A DNA stretch of 64,000 nucleotides, from assembly GCA_020746835.1 (NCBI GenBank), contig JAGPNK010000002.1, forward strand, positions 62,001-126,000, read 5' to 3'. Positions 33,059 to 43,901 of this stretch are shown here, piece after piece. The position numbers and the translations under genes were made by a program. The notes under the pieces were generated by a model. The model was not told where the DNA came from, made no database searches, and saw only the letters and a list, made by a program, of their open reading frames with translations. Source of the stretch: Stachybotrys elegans. Taxonomy: Eukaryota; Ascomycota; Sordariomycetes; Hypocreales; Stachybotryaceae. How positions within the stretch are numbered: the first letter of the stretch is position 1; each line of letters begins with the position of its first letter.

Positions 33059-34354
33059 TCAAGCTGAGAACTGAAAATCGTTGTTGATGACAATTTTTTC
33101 GCTGGCAAGCTTCTCCCCCTTGGCAAACGCAACCCAAAGGCTTTTTACCGCATCACCAAGGGTCTCCAGTGCTTCCTGAGATGCAGCCCCCCGAAGAGAT
33201 GGTGCATCTTTCCACGCGGACCAGTCGCCTAGGAGAAATGGAAGGTCGATGCAATGCGTAGCCTTGAGCTTGTCGCTCTCACTTGGATACCATGCCATCT
33301 CATAAGTGGGCGGCCGTTCTCCAAGCTCGGCAGTCATCCGCTGCACCAGTCGGTCCGTTGAACCCTTGAAAAGGTTGCTGAGGTACTCCAATGCCTCCTC
33401 CCTCGTGTCGATCTGTGTAAATGCGGAGGCCTCATCAGATGTATATCCAAGAAACATGGGACGCTGTTTGGCAGCAGATATGAAACTAGTGATGGCCTGA
33501 TCCCGTGGTGGCAGAGGATACTGGCCATAGACGGGACCAAAAGCAATGAGAACAGGCGCAGCTGCTCTGGCGATACCCAGGAGTTCCTTTTGAAGGTCGA
33601 GTATTGCCAGAATACTGATAGTCGACGCAGTATCAGGGTTAATCTGAAGGCTGCTGTGCTGAGACATGGCAGCTACCACTTTATCCATATCTTCATCCTC
33701 CACTGAGCCCTGTGGAGGGCTCTGCAAGATCCCACGATGGAACAGAATTTTCGCATCATCAATGGTAGACAAACAGAATATAGCCTCAGCGCCTGCCGAT
33801 TGGCCAAAAAGGGTCACGTTGCCCGCATCTCCACCGAAGCCGCTGATGTTTCGGTTTATCCACTTCAAAGCTGCGACTTGGTCCATCAACCCTAGGTTCG
33901 CCGGAGCGACGTTGGGAATAGGGACATAGCCCAGCACGCCAAGCCGGTGGGTGACTGTGACAGCGACAACACCCTTCTTGGCCAGAAGGTGAGGGCAGTA
34001 GGCGTCGAGATCTCCACCTCCGCTGACGTATGCCCCCCCATGGAGGAAGACCATGACGGGAGCATTGTGAGCAGACGCTGGGGCCACGACGCTCACGTGT
34101 AGACAGTCTTCGTCCTGAGCTCTACCCTTTTCCAAGTCCCCGTTGACAACACCCAGCCGCGATGGAAGCTGTGGGCATAAAGAAGCTGGTCCTGTGCAGT
34201 CCTGGACCTCAGTCCAACTGGAAATTGGCTCAGGCTCAGAGAACCGGGCCGCTCGTGCATACTTGACTCCCCTGGCGCGCACGAGGTTCCCGTCGGCGAG
34301 AGCAGTAATAGGTCCACCAGGAAGTTGAACAACGACTTTGTGAGGAGAGTCCAT
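33059..34354 (-). CDS. Type-B carboxylesterase / amidase-like hydrolase
   Basis: Hydrolyses esters or amides. Single exon, 431 aa. Oxyanion motif HGG is at 105-107, nucleophile S186 in FGQSAGA, acid E308 in YTSDEASAF and H367 in KATHCIDLPF, the normal triad order of the family. DEDCLHVSV (81-89) is the type-B signature 2 region. It is shorter than typical secreted members (about 550 aa) and lacks a signal peptide, so it is probably intracellular, which suits a metabolic role. It lies tail-to-tail with the HOD-like gene. In bacterial quinolone degradation AqdA, also an alpha/beta-hydrolase, releases anthranilate from the N-acyl product. I infer but cannot show a comparable step. Confidence 0.88.
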   Translation of the reverse strand: MDSPHKVVVQLPGGPITALADGNLVRARGVKYARAARFSEPEPISSWTEVQDCTGPASLCPQLPSRLGVVNGDLEKGRAQDEDCLHVSVVAPASAHNAPVMVFLHGGAYVSGGGDLDAYCPHLLAKKGVVAVTVTHRLGVLGYVPIPNVAPANLGLMDQVAALKWINRNISGFGGDAGNVTLFGQSAGAEAIFCLSTIDDAKILFHRGILQSPPQGSVEDEDMDKVVAAMSQHSSLQINPDTASTISILAILDLQKELLGIARAAAPVLIAFGPVYGQYPLPPRDQAITSFISAAKQRPMFLGYTSDEASAFTQIDTREEALEYLSNLFKGSTDRLVQRMTAELGERPPTYEMAWYPSESDKLKATHCIDLPFLLGDWSAWKDAPSLRGAASQEALETLGDAVKSLWVAFAKGEKLASEKIVINNDFQFSA

Positions 34355-34915
34355 GCTTGGCTTTCAATGGATGGATGAGTTATAATCGGTTATCTGAGAT
34401 AAAAAGGATGTTTCGCAAACAGCGCTTCAGTGGCCTTGTCTACGCATTGGGGAGGTGTATAGTAGTGGTGACGAGGCGTTCGCGCTGCTCCTTATCTTGG
34501 CCGTCGCATTCCCGACGGGCTTTGACATCGGGCTTTGGTCGGGAATTGCGGATGTGTTCCTCATATCTATAGTAAAGTGGGCTATGGACAGGTGCGATAA
34601 AGCTCTTTTATCTCTGCCACCCTCGAGCAATCAGTGTGAAGATAGCGCTGTGGAGACGTATGACCGAGTCTCCCGTACCCCAATGGGATAGAGATACGTA
34701 ACTTTGAGGAGCCTCCTCTAGCGATAAAGCCCATACCAAATCAGTAGATAACTTTCGATACAACAAAGAATATTAGACTAGGAAAAGTGAGGCATATGGC
34801 CATAGCTATGGGATATTAGCCGAATAGTGTTACATGCTGCCCTCTCTCACTCGGTTGTTGAAGTGATTGGGCTAGTCAAAAGGCTGTGATACCCTCTTTG
34901 GTGAGCCTACAAGCC
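34355..34915. other. Intergenic region between two minus-strand genes
   Basis: About 560 bp upstream of the carboxylesterase and downstream of the MFS exporter. It has no supported gene. CCCCAATGGGATAGAGAT at 34,678-34,695 is closely matched by CCCTAATGGGATAGACAT near 48,400-48,417, upstream of the dehydratase gene. Confidence 0.4.
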
Positions 34916-36675
34916 TTATTTCTTTTGTTTCTCTTCCATTCCGTAGTCAGTCTCCAGCTCATTCCGCATATGCACTTCTTTCAGAATGTTCACAAACAGG
35001 AATCCCATACCGGCGAAGGCAAGTGACACCAGCCAAGTGAGGCGCAGGCTCTGTGCAAAAACCCGGATAACCTGGATACGTGAATCGGAAGAAAGCATCC
35101 CAAGGAATTCCGAGGTGGCGTGCTCATATGCCTGGCCACTGGAAATATCTGCTGCAACTGCGGCATCATCGATGAGTGTATGTGCGAGTTCATTGGAGCG
35201 GGTGTTGAAGATGGTGGCTGCAATGGCCGTTCCCCATACCGTGCCAAAGCTACGAATAAACGACCACGTTGCTGTTGCTAACGCTGTATCTGATTCGCTT
35301 AGTGGAGCTAATAGGGCTGGCAAAAGCGTGGGAATGAGCATGCCAGATCCCAGGGAGTAGACGACCTGGAAACCAACCCAATCCTGGGTGCTGGAGCCCT
35401 CGTCCAGGAGGCTGAACAGGCCGAGGCCAACGAGAGTTATCGCCCAAGAAGCGTAGTGGATGGGCTTGTAGCGGCCAAGCTTGGACATGAGACCTCCCCC
35501 AATGCCCGCCGCAGGGAGGATGGGGAGGACTGTTGCCAGGATCTGGAGACCCGAATAGCTAGGCGACGAGCCGAGAACGCCTTGAAAGTAGACGGGCATG
35601 AAGTAGAGCTGCCAAATGCTGGTGATTCCGAGGAAGAAGGTCATGAAAAGAACGCCAACAGACGTTCGGTTCGAAAAGATATGCAGCGGGACAGTGGGAT
35701 TAGGGGCGAAACGGGACCCTTCAAAGACAAGGAAGCCACCCAGACCAGCAATGCCCATACACAAAGGCACCAATACCTGGTACGATGACCACGAGTACAG
35801 CACCCCTGCCCACGACAAGACGAGGAGAATCGACGTGATGGCCCCGATGAAGATAACATTCCCCGTCCAATCAATCGATGATATCTTCGAAGCCAGGTTG
35901 GCCTCCTTCTGATACCGGACATTGAGGAATAAGAATAACGTGAGAAGGGCAGCGCCGCCCACTGGCAATGCCAGATAAAAGGTCCAGCGCCAGGACGCGT
36001 ACTGAACAATGAGACCAGCAAAGAAGGGCCCGAGTGCAGTGCCCAAGAAGATCATGCCCATGACAATGGCAAGATATTTGCCGCGCTCTCTCAGTGGCAC
36101 TACGTCGCAGATGATGAGCTCAGTGAGCACGGTGGTGCCGCTGGCGCCAAGGCCTTGAATAACGCGACCGGCGATGAGGGTTTCTATGTTGCTTGCGCCC
36201 CCACAGATGCCGCTGCCGAGGACGAATATTCCAGTAGAGATGAGCATGGGCCAGCGGCGACCGAAAACGTTGGCTAGCTGTCCGAACAGCGGCTGTGTTG
36301 CTGTCCTAAATAGGGGAGTTCCGGTCAGTCGAGTTTTGTACAGGGCCTCGCATCACCCAAAGCGTGTACTCACATGGCGAAGAGATATCCATTCACAACC
36401 CAGATGTAGAGGTGGCCACCACCGAGATCGTTGACAATCGACGGAAGCGCAGTCGACGTGATGGTCCCTTCCAAAGCCGTGAGCAAGCCCGCCAAACTGA
36501 CAGATGCCAAGAGAGCCCAAAATCTCCAGCCCCTTTTGAATGGGGGCAAAGGCGTGGCCTGGGAGATTTCTGAAGCCTCGAGGCAGGTAGCCTCTGGAGA
36601 GGAATTCATGTTATTCCCCCGGGACATAGAATTCCTTTCGCCTCTGTCTGGAAGCTCTTGCATGTTTTCAGACAT
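34916..36675 (-). CDS. MFS exporter, DHA2/14-TM drug-efflux type
   Basis: Proton-driven efflux pump of the plasma or vacuolar membrane. Two exons (36,675-36,374 and 36,305-34,916; 68-nt intron with CTGAC and TTTAG) give 563 aa, normal for the 14-span group. The cytosolic N-tail (about 50 aa) precedes TM1. Motif A appears as GQLANVFGRR after splicing, and motif C-like GTALGPFFAGLIVQYASWRW is present. The upstream codon at 36,696 is TTG, so ATG 36,675 (MSENMQ) is preferred. It is divergent from the AflR-like regulator. Such pumps commonly protect fungi from a toxic cluster metabolite or an external toxin. Confidence 0.9.
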
Positions 36676-37764
36676 TTCTTGTCGAATGTTGGTCAAGGGC
36701 CGTATTCTTGTGAGGGGTTGAATGGGTAGATGTAGAACGTGGGAGGTTTGCTCACTCGCAGCTACTCTATACTTATATTATTCTGAGAACAGGTGCGCAC
36801 ATGAAATAAGAAAAAATAAAACGTAGAAAGGGGGCTTCACGCAGCCGAAAGGGGCCACCTATTCGGCGTAGGTGAAGCGGAATGTCCGATGGGTTCGGAG
36901 ACCTTTTTCGGAGACTACGGATTGCCTGATTAGGAAAGTTCGGATGGTTCATCGCTAGCACTCATAATCCATCTCATTATACCTTAGAAAACTCCAATTC
37001 CGCATGACTCACGTCAATTTTATGTATGAATTCATTCTTATGTATGCGTTCCTCTATCGCTCGATACATCAAGGAAGGCTAACGGTGTAGCAGCCTGGTT
37101 TCGTGCCTTGGAGGTTGAATGTTGGCAAACGAAGTACGTGGAAGCCTAAGCCCGGAATGCTCATATTACCTGGTTCCTGCTGTAGTAGGTCGTCGCTTAA
37201 ACTTGTTGATTTAACTCCTTTGCCACCTGTCCTCGGCTCTGACTCGATATCACCATCCGCGTCTCCTATGCAACGCTCGGATACTTGATGGATGTCTTTC
37301 CTGCGTTTGTAGTTAAAACGCTTGTAATTGATAAACTCTGCGTCTGATCATCATCGTTAGTAGTGGCAGCCCCCCCCCCCAAAAAAAACCAGCTAGGTAC
37401 CCCGAACTAGCCATGACGGACCAAATGGGTAGAAATGGTCCCACGTCAAGACTGACACAAATCCTCGTAGTGGCGGACTTGTCTTGCACGGGTTGTAGAC
37501 CGAGAATCTATAGATTACGGCTTGTATCAACTCATATAATAGATTATAGAGAGTTATAGGAGGACCTCAATATCACTATGAGCCGCATTCTGTATTTTGC
37601 AGGCTGACCTGATGCCCCGAGGAGTAGGATGGCCGGAAGAAAGGCTGGTGGACTTATGTCAGCACATTACACCCTGTGGCATATTTCGGCTGAGGGGCAT
37701 GCGGAGTTGAACTTTCCTCCAAAAACAGCGGCGGACCAGCGGACCAACTTCTTTAACCACCGCC
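36676..37764. other. Divergent intergenic region
   Basis: About 1.09 kb between the exporter and the AflR-like regulator. No gene seen. There is a low-complexity run of C followed by A (about 37,370-37,388). Several CCGAAA/TCGGAG words lie near 36,845-36,920 in the exporter promoter. Confidence 0.45.
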
Positions 37765-39126
37765 ATGCAGGAACACGCACGTAGGCCCCTCGCTCAACGC
37801 TCAGCCTGTGATCGCTGCCGAGAGAAAAAGCTGCGATGCCCGCGAGTGCAGGTTCAGGGCAGTGAAACATGCGTTCGCTGCGCTCGAGCCAGCGTAACCT
37901 GCGTGACTGGTGCTCCAAGGCCATTGGGGCGTTCTCGCATCAGCGCCAACAACACCTGCAAACCACAGGCACCCCGGACACCGCGCCATTCAGTATTTAT
38001 ATCCGTCAACCTGTCCAAGCCTACACCACAGGTGTCTTCTGCGTCAACTTCGGAGCTGGAGACCGCTACTGACTCTACAAAGGCTGGGGAGTCCGCCTTG
38101 GAGCGTACATCGTCACTAGAGCGCACTATGCGGCGCTCCAACTCCGTGCAGGACTCCCTCAATATCGACTCCGAGCTTTTTAACATGTTTTTCGATGACG
38201 GATTGTCCAGTAGTGAGACTCCGGATACCTTCGCCGGAACCCTGGATCTCACATCCTCCAACGACGTTGCCACACAGGCAGACTTGATCGGCGCCCATAA
38301 CCATGGTATTTCCAGCTTGGATGCAAGCATACACGATGAGGGACAGTCTATCTCTCATTTGTCTCAAATCAACGACCCGGGTTTCTATCTCAACGGTCCT
38401 TCTCAGAACCAGTCTATACTGGGCAGTCCCATGCTGATGGGGCCATCTGTCTTCTCAAGTCATATCCTCGTCCGGCTTGCCCGCCTCAACGAGGGCCTCG
38501 CCCAGCAGCTTTGTCAAGTGGACACCTTCATTTTGAGCATCCCACCTCCGAGCCTCACTCAATCGTGCGTCGACAAGGCGGGGGACTTGCAGGTTAATCC
38601 CGTGCTCCCGGCATTGAAGAGCACCTCGGAACTGACTGCTATTATCAACTATATCACCTCGCATATACAAGACAACAGATCGTCACTTTTAAGCACACCA
38701 ATTGTTCTCATGTGCGTATCTGCTCACATACAACTACTGCAGATATTCAACTCCATCTTTGAGCACGTCCACCGGTTTATGAGTCGTATACATGATGTCC
38801 TCGGCCTCTTTGAGAAGTCGCCAGGGTTCACCCAGATGAGCGGGTTCCCAGCCATGAGGGCCGACCTGTATATCAAGATCGTTATTCAAGTGGTTCAGCA
38901 CCATATAAGCGATGTCGACAGAGCGATTGGTCTTCCGGTGGACATGCGTCTTTCGTCTCAGGGGGCCCTTTCAAAAGGCTTATTAGATTACCTAGATTCC
39001 TCTGATCTAGCTCAGACCCTCATGGACCAGGCTTGCCATCCCTCGGAGAAATCGGGAAGAGACCTTGTTGCATCTTTGCGCATAGGGATTAGGAACGTGC
39101 TAGGCCTCATCCAGGATGTGGCCTAG
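37765..39126 (+). CDS. AflR-like Zn2Cys6 transcription factor
   Basis: Nuclear regulator. Single exon, 453 aa. The N-terminal cluster is C15-x2-C18-x6-C25-x10-C36-x2-C39-x6-C46 in SACDRCREKKLRCP context; the ten-residue loop is the long form seen in AflR-type proteins. A Ser/Thr-rich linker (about 70-140) follows. The C-terminal half includes HILVRLARLNEGLAQQLCQVD and resembles the AflR regulatory domain of secondary-metabolism regulators. It is divergent from the DHA2 exporter and ends 240 bp from the convergent permease gene. As the third regulator in the island it may control the right half, but no target can be read from sequence. Confidence 0.87.
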   Translation: MQEHARRPLAQRSACDRCREKKLRCPRVQVQGSETCVRCARASVTCVTGAPRPLGRSRISANNTCKPQAPRTPRHSVFISVNLSKPTPQVSSASTSELETATDSTKAGESALERTSSLERTMRRSNSVQDSLNIDSELFNMFFDDGLSSSETPDTFAGTLDLTSSNDVATQADLIGAHNHGISSLDASIHDEGQSISHLSQINDPGFYLNGPSQNQSILGSPMLMGPSVFSSHILVRLARLNEGLAQQLCQVDTFILSIPPPSLTQSCVDKAGDLQVNPVLPALKSTSELTAIINYITSHIQDNRSSLLSTPIVLMCVSAHIQLLQIFNSIFEHVHRFMSRIHDVLGLFEKSPGFTQMSGFPAMRADLYIKIVIQVVQHHISDVDRAIGLPVDMRLSSQGALSKGLLDYLDSSDLAQTLMDQACHPSEKSGRDLVASLRIGIRNVLGLIQDVA

Positions 39127-39366
39127 GTTGTATCTGTTATTGGGCTATCGGATTCACTGATTATCTGACACTGTTTTGTTCATGTGAGCAACGGGGCAAC
39201 CATCATCGTTCGCACAGGCTCTTAACATCTTTCGATTATTCCTTTCCCCTCCGTGCGCCACCGGCTCTATAATACTATTGTACGAGTTCTGATAGGAACG
39301 AAACCTATTTCCCTAGCTTGCGAAAACAGTTTGTCAAACCCAAGCCTTGTGTCTAGAGTGTTTCAA

Positions 39367-41198
39367 TTACGCCTTTTCCTCAAGGTCTTTCTCCACGACG
39401 TTCTCCGTGTGGCCTTGTCTTCTCCGCGGCTCGCGGCCAAGCTCATCGTGGGTGGCATCCCACTCAGCCAACTCTGCATTAGGCACACGCAGGAGACGGT
39501 GCGTATTGGCGCCGTTGTCGTCCACATTCAGCACTTGAGAGCGGATGGTGTAACTACCCCAGCGTGGAAGGAGAACCATCCAGAAATAGTAGTAGGCACC
39601 GCAAACGAAAATAATGGCGATGCCAACAATCATATACGTACACCACAGGCTGCAACTTGCGTTTAGTATCCTAGACTTCATCTCGGTTAGGGCGGGTATA
39701 CTTACAAGCTGACAGTGCCGGCATAGATACCACCAGCAGGTGGAATCCAGGGCATGGCTACCAGATATACCTGGGCAAGCAGGTATAGAATGACGCAAAT
39801 CCACCAGGCACGGAAGTCGGACCGAGGGGTTCCGGATCGCTCGCGGCGGCGACGGATGAGTATCAGGCCTGCGCCCATGGCGGCGTGGAAGATGGCGTCC
39901 GGGTAGGACTTGAGGGAGACGACAAACTGGAATGCGTCACCGGCTGGGGGTGCGACAATCATGAGGAAGGTGAAGCCCCATTTGAGGAGGTAGGGACCAA
40001 TCGGCGTTCCAAACGGCTTGGTCGAAACCCAGAACTCTGTCCAGGGGAGGACGCCTTGGCGTGCAATCTCGCGGATCTGACGCGACTGGTTGATGAGCAC
40101 AGCCAGCAAATTGCCGAAGGAGCTAAGGAGAACGCAAAAGTTGAGAGCCGACTCGGCAGAGGAGCCAAAGGCAGTGCGGAAGAAAACAGCGGCGGCAAGC
40201 TCGCTTGACTCGATGAAGACGTCCTTGGGTACTGCAGCGAAGTAGGCAATGTTGCAGAGGAAATACAGGGTGAAGACGAGAAGCAGCGAGATTGTGGCAT
40301 TCTTCTTGAGCGTCGGGATGGGGTTCTTGATTTCGTTGGCCATGCTGAAGGCATTCTGCCATCCGGAGAAGGCAAAACTGATGTTAACCATGGCTTGGGA
40401 CAGGCTGTAGCCGCTCGACGTGGTGCCGGCGAAGCCGTCAATGAAGTTGATGCCAGGATTGTCGATGCGCGGCACATGGCCTCCAAGGATAACCAATCCT
40501 GAGATAGCAATGAAGATCAGGAGCAGAAGTTTGAGGGCACCGATGACATTAATTGCCCACAATGAATATCTGTTGTGTGAGATGACGGCGATGACGGCCA
40601 AGGTGTAAGCGGCGATAGCCACGCCCTTGAGCTCCCAGGGGTCTGGCGCGCGACCAACGATGCGCCACAGGTAGTTTGACAGGACAATGGCGTTGCTGCT
40701 GCTGAAGGAGAGCAAAACGGACTGGACAGCGTAGGCGACAGGAAAGAAATGCTTGGGCCTGGGATAACCTTGCTCAAGCCAGACGACCTCAGAGCCACTT
40801 CGGTTGGGGAAGTAGCTCGTGAATTCCATGTGGACTGCGAGACCTGCAATGGCTAGGATGAAGCCGATAACCCAGTAGACAAGGGCCAAGCCAATCGAAC
40901 CCGTGAGCCGCAGAATCGTGGCGGGCGTGGAGAAGATACCGGTGCCGACCATGTGGTTCACGTTGAGGAAGATGATTGTGAGCCAGTTGACGTGGTAGCC
41001 CAGAGGCGACTGCGTCTCAACCGGCGCTCCAGCTGCCTCCTGGTAGCCCGAGGTACCATTGCCAGCCGTCTGGCGTACATAGGCCAGCTCTCCATCGTGG
41101 ATGACGGACGCCTCGCTGCTGGAGTGATAGTCGCTCTCGCCGCTGTCCGAGGCGACCAGGGCTGTAGTTTTCGGCTTGAGTGCTGACAGGAACCCCAT
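39367..41198 (-). CDS. Amino acid permease, high-affinity methionine permease (MUP1)-like
   Basis: APC-superfamily importer of the LAT/MUP1 group, for methionine, cysteine or other amino acids. Two exons (41,198-39,706 and about 39,649-39,367) give about 591 aa, close to MUP1. Signature NHMVGTGIFSTPATIL lies in TM1 and FSGWQNAFSMANEIKNP in the middle; about 12 hydrophobic spans. The intron acceptor is ambiguous: AG at 39,656 or 39,650, six bases apart, both in frame, differing by two residues. The upstream in-frame TTG at 41,258 is not a likely start; ATG 41,198 (MGFLSALK) is. The long acidic N-tail fits the regulated endocytosis of MUP1. Its neighbours suggest amino-acid or sulfur-compound use. 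Confidence 0.87.
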
Positions 41199-42411
41199 GA
41201 TGTTGGCGTATATCGTAACAGTGAACCAGGCAGGCAGGCAGGCAAGCCAAGAGATCAAGAAGCCGCCCTCAGCCTTTTATCTTTTACCTCTTCACCTACT
41301 CGTCCCAAGAGAAACGAGCTAACCAACCGACAAAACATCATCCTACTATCGCCCCCAGTTGACGGCCCCCACTGGCACAAAAAGACTTCATGGGTCAGAA
41401 GCATCCTCCCGTTGCCCCTAATAAGGCGTCATCCGAGGACTATTAGCAATAGCGGAGACCTCCCGCGCACCTCCTTCCCTTCTGGGCCGAGAGTGGTCTG
41501 GTTGTCAGTTGGTTGTAGGTAGAGCTGGCAAGCAATAAAGTCAGAACTTGTTCAACTGAGTCTTGGACTCCCTTGGCCCCTTTTACCCGTGCCGTTCCTT
41601 CGTTTTCGCTAAGGAGCGAAGCTAGAGAGGAAAACTTGGCAACACGTGCCATGGATTGCATCATTCCGGCCATGATGCTCTCATCGGCAGGGCTAAGACT
41701 CTCTCCCTACTGAATTTCTCCACTGGCCCGGGCCAAGCCAGCAAGCTCGTATCTGCATCGTAACAGGTTCGACGTCTTCGCACCCGCGGGAGACACGACG
41801 TTCCCGCCAAGCCACTTTTATGTAGAGTCTAGTAGTCTTGCGTGCTTGCTACAGGAATCACACAATAATGAGTGGGGTTCACTACTCTGTATTCCAGCAA
41901 AGTATCGGAAATTCCCACATAATTTGTGGGTGGTGTAACAGATGCTCGCAAAAGAGAACGAATGCTGTACCAATTACTGTAGGAGGAATCATCACATAGA
42001 GGGACAGGAATATGGTAAAAGGTGAGTATTTATTTGCTATTCTGGAGGATAATGATGTCTAGCTACTCAATTAATGGGTGTGACGTAGTTCTATTGCTGA
42101 AATAAAGAATGATATGGAGGGGTTGCTCTTTTAAACCTCCTACCGAATAGGTTACTACAATAGGCTCTGTTCCGTTGCGATCAATTATGCCGGATACGCT
42201 CTATAGCTATGGTAATTTTACAGCTTGCGAGCCAATACAGAGTAGCAAATACGTTGAGCCTTGCTGACGATGGTTGCTTCATCTAAGTGGAGATGCGAGG
42301 CTTAGTCCCAAACTATCACGGTCCGTTATTAGGTAAAAGACTATGAGCTTATTTTAACTACTCTGACAACTTTACGCACTAACAAAGCCCATCGCTCTAG
42401 GCGACTTCCAT
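41199..42411. other. Intergenic region
   Basis: About 1.2 kb upstream of the permease and downstream of the TauD gene. A minus-strand frame at 41,443-41,673 has no family resemblance and atypical composition; I do not call it. The segment 41,880-42,400 is moderately AT-rich. Confidence 0.45.
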
Positions 42412-43901
42412 CTACTTCTTGGCAGGTGTGCTCTCACTACGGGTGTGCGGTTCGAGGGGGAACGTCTGCAGCTCTGGAGTCACACCACCATAGACACGAT
42501 CCCACCTCGAGGCAAGTGGAGCAGGTGTCTCCCACGCGTACTCTGGGTCACGGAGCCACTGGCGCAACAAATGTCTCCTAGAAATAATCAGCATTGCTCC
42601 TGCGGTAATTACCATGACTTTTGGTGAGAACTCACGTATTTGCCTTGGTATCCGTGTACCCGTCGCGTGCGTGGAATATAGCCACATTGTTGACATACTG
42701 AATATCTCCCTTCTCAAAGTTCGTGGACACGCTGAACCGCTCGCCCAGGAAGTGCAATGCGTCGAGAGCCTCGGCCTGACCTTCCGTGATAGGCGGCAGA
42801 TGACTGCCACGTGGGAGTTCGCCGAAGCCGACGTAATAGCGTCTGCCGTACTGAAGCAGCACCCGATCCGGTGTCTTGCCGTCAGCGCTCTTCGGCTGGT
42901 GGTACAACAGGGGCCGGCTCATGAACCTGTCCTTATCGTCTACGGTCTTGGTGAACCTGAATGATGTCAGCAACCATAATTCCTTTTCTGACCCTTGCTG
43001 GAAGTCAAGGGGATAAACTCACAACTCAGCCTCCCATATTCCACTCAAGGTGTGGATGAGGTCGGGCCTGGTGGCAGCAAGGTGATTGTAAACTCGCCAA
43101 GTGCTGGCCAGACGACTAGCTCCTCCCTCAGCAGCGGTTGACAGCGCAAACAGCGACACAATATCGCCTGAGTCGGTATGGAAGACCTGCTTATCTGACG
43201 TGTATGCAGGGGTACCGATCTTGATCTTCTCTTTATCCCTGATGTCCCCAAGCCCGGATCGAACATCCTTGATATGGCCCACAACAACGTCGGCGCGCTT
43301 ACCCTCGAAATAGGCGTCCTGGCGACCGCGGATGGAACCAATGTGGGAGGATACACCTGTATAGATGATGATATTTTCCTCGACTGTGTAGCGGTCGACA
43401 TCGAGCCCGCGAAGAACAAAGAAGCCATGACCGAAGTGCAACTCGCGCGAAAGACGGCGCAGCTCACCGTGCAAGGTGGGTAAGGGGAATGTTTCCTGGG
43501 TAATATAGCCCTTGGCAATGTTCAGAGCTGGGGAGTGGTCAGTTATTCCCGCTCACTGTGACAGGCCTTGAAGGCGAATACAGGTACTTACACTTAAAAT
43601 GGGCGAGAGCCCGGTCAATCTCCTCGAGGTGATCAGACGACAGTACGTACGTCCAGTCATATTTGCTTGCAAGAGTCTCCCCATCCCAAACCAGGTCACC
43701 CTTGAGCTCCTTAGGGAAGCCGTCAGGCAATGTCTTGGGAAGATCCTCGGTTTGCTGGCGGCGGGCAACGCGGGCCTGGTATTTATCCCAGTCCGGGTGG
43801 TATGCGATATCCGGCTGGCCAGGTGGAGGTTTAGCGGCCTCTGTAACACTGAAGACCGGGGCACTAGGCGGAGGTAGGGCAGCTGCGACAGTAACAGACA
43901 T
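42412..43901 (-). CDS. TauD/TfdA-family 2-oxoglutarate dioxygenase
   Basis: Non-haem Fe(II)/2-oxoglutarate oxygenase; fungal relatives act on sulfonates, xanthine, aryloxyalkanoates or unknown acids. Four exons (43,901-43,592; 43,527-43,023; 42,956-42,636; 42,577-42,412) give 433 aa. Iron ligands are H220 and D222 in VFHTDSGD and H367 in AIFHARDGY. The 2-oxoglutarate arginine lies in RRHLLRQWLRD, at the start of exon 4. Fungal-type stretches AEGGASRLASTWRVYN and FEKGDIQYVNN are present. All four exon phases agree. It is the third structurally distinct Fe/2OG oxygenase family in this island. It lies between the methionine-type permease and an MDR dehydrogenase, all on the minus strand. Substrate is unknown. 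Confidence 0.87.

Noticed and set aside
34427..34691. Overlapping frames upstream of the carboxylesterase
   Set aside because: Present on both strands over the same bases, with no homology; shadow frames.
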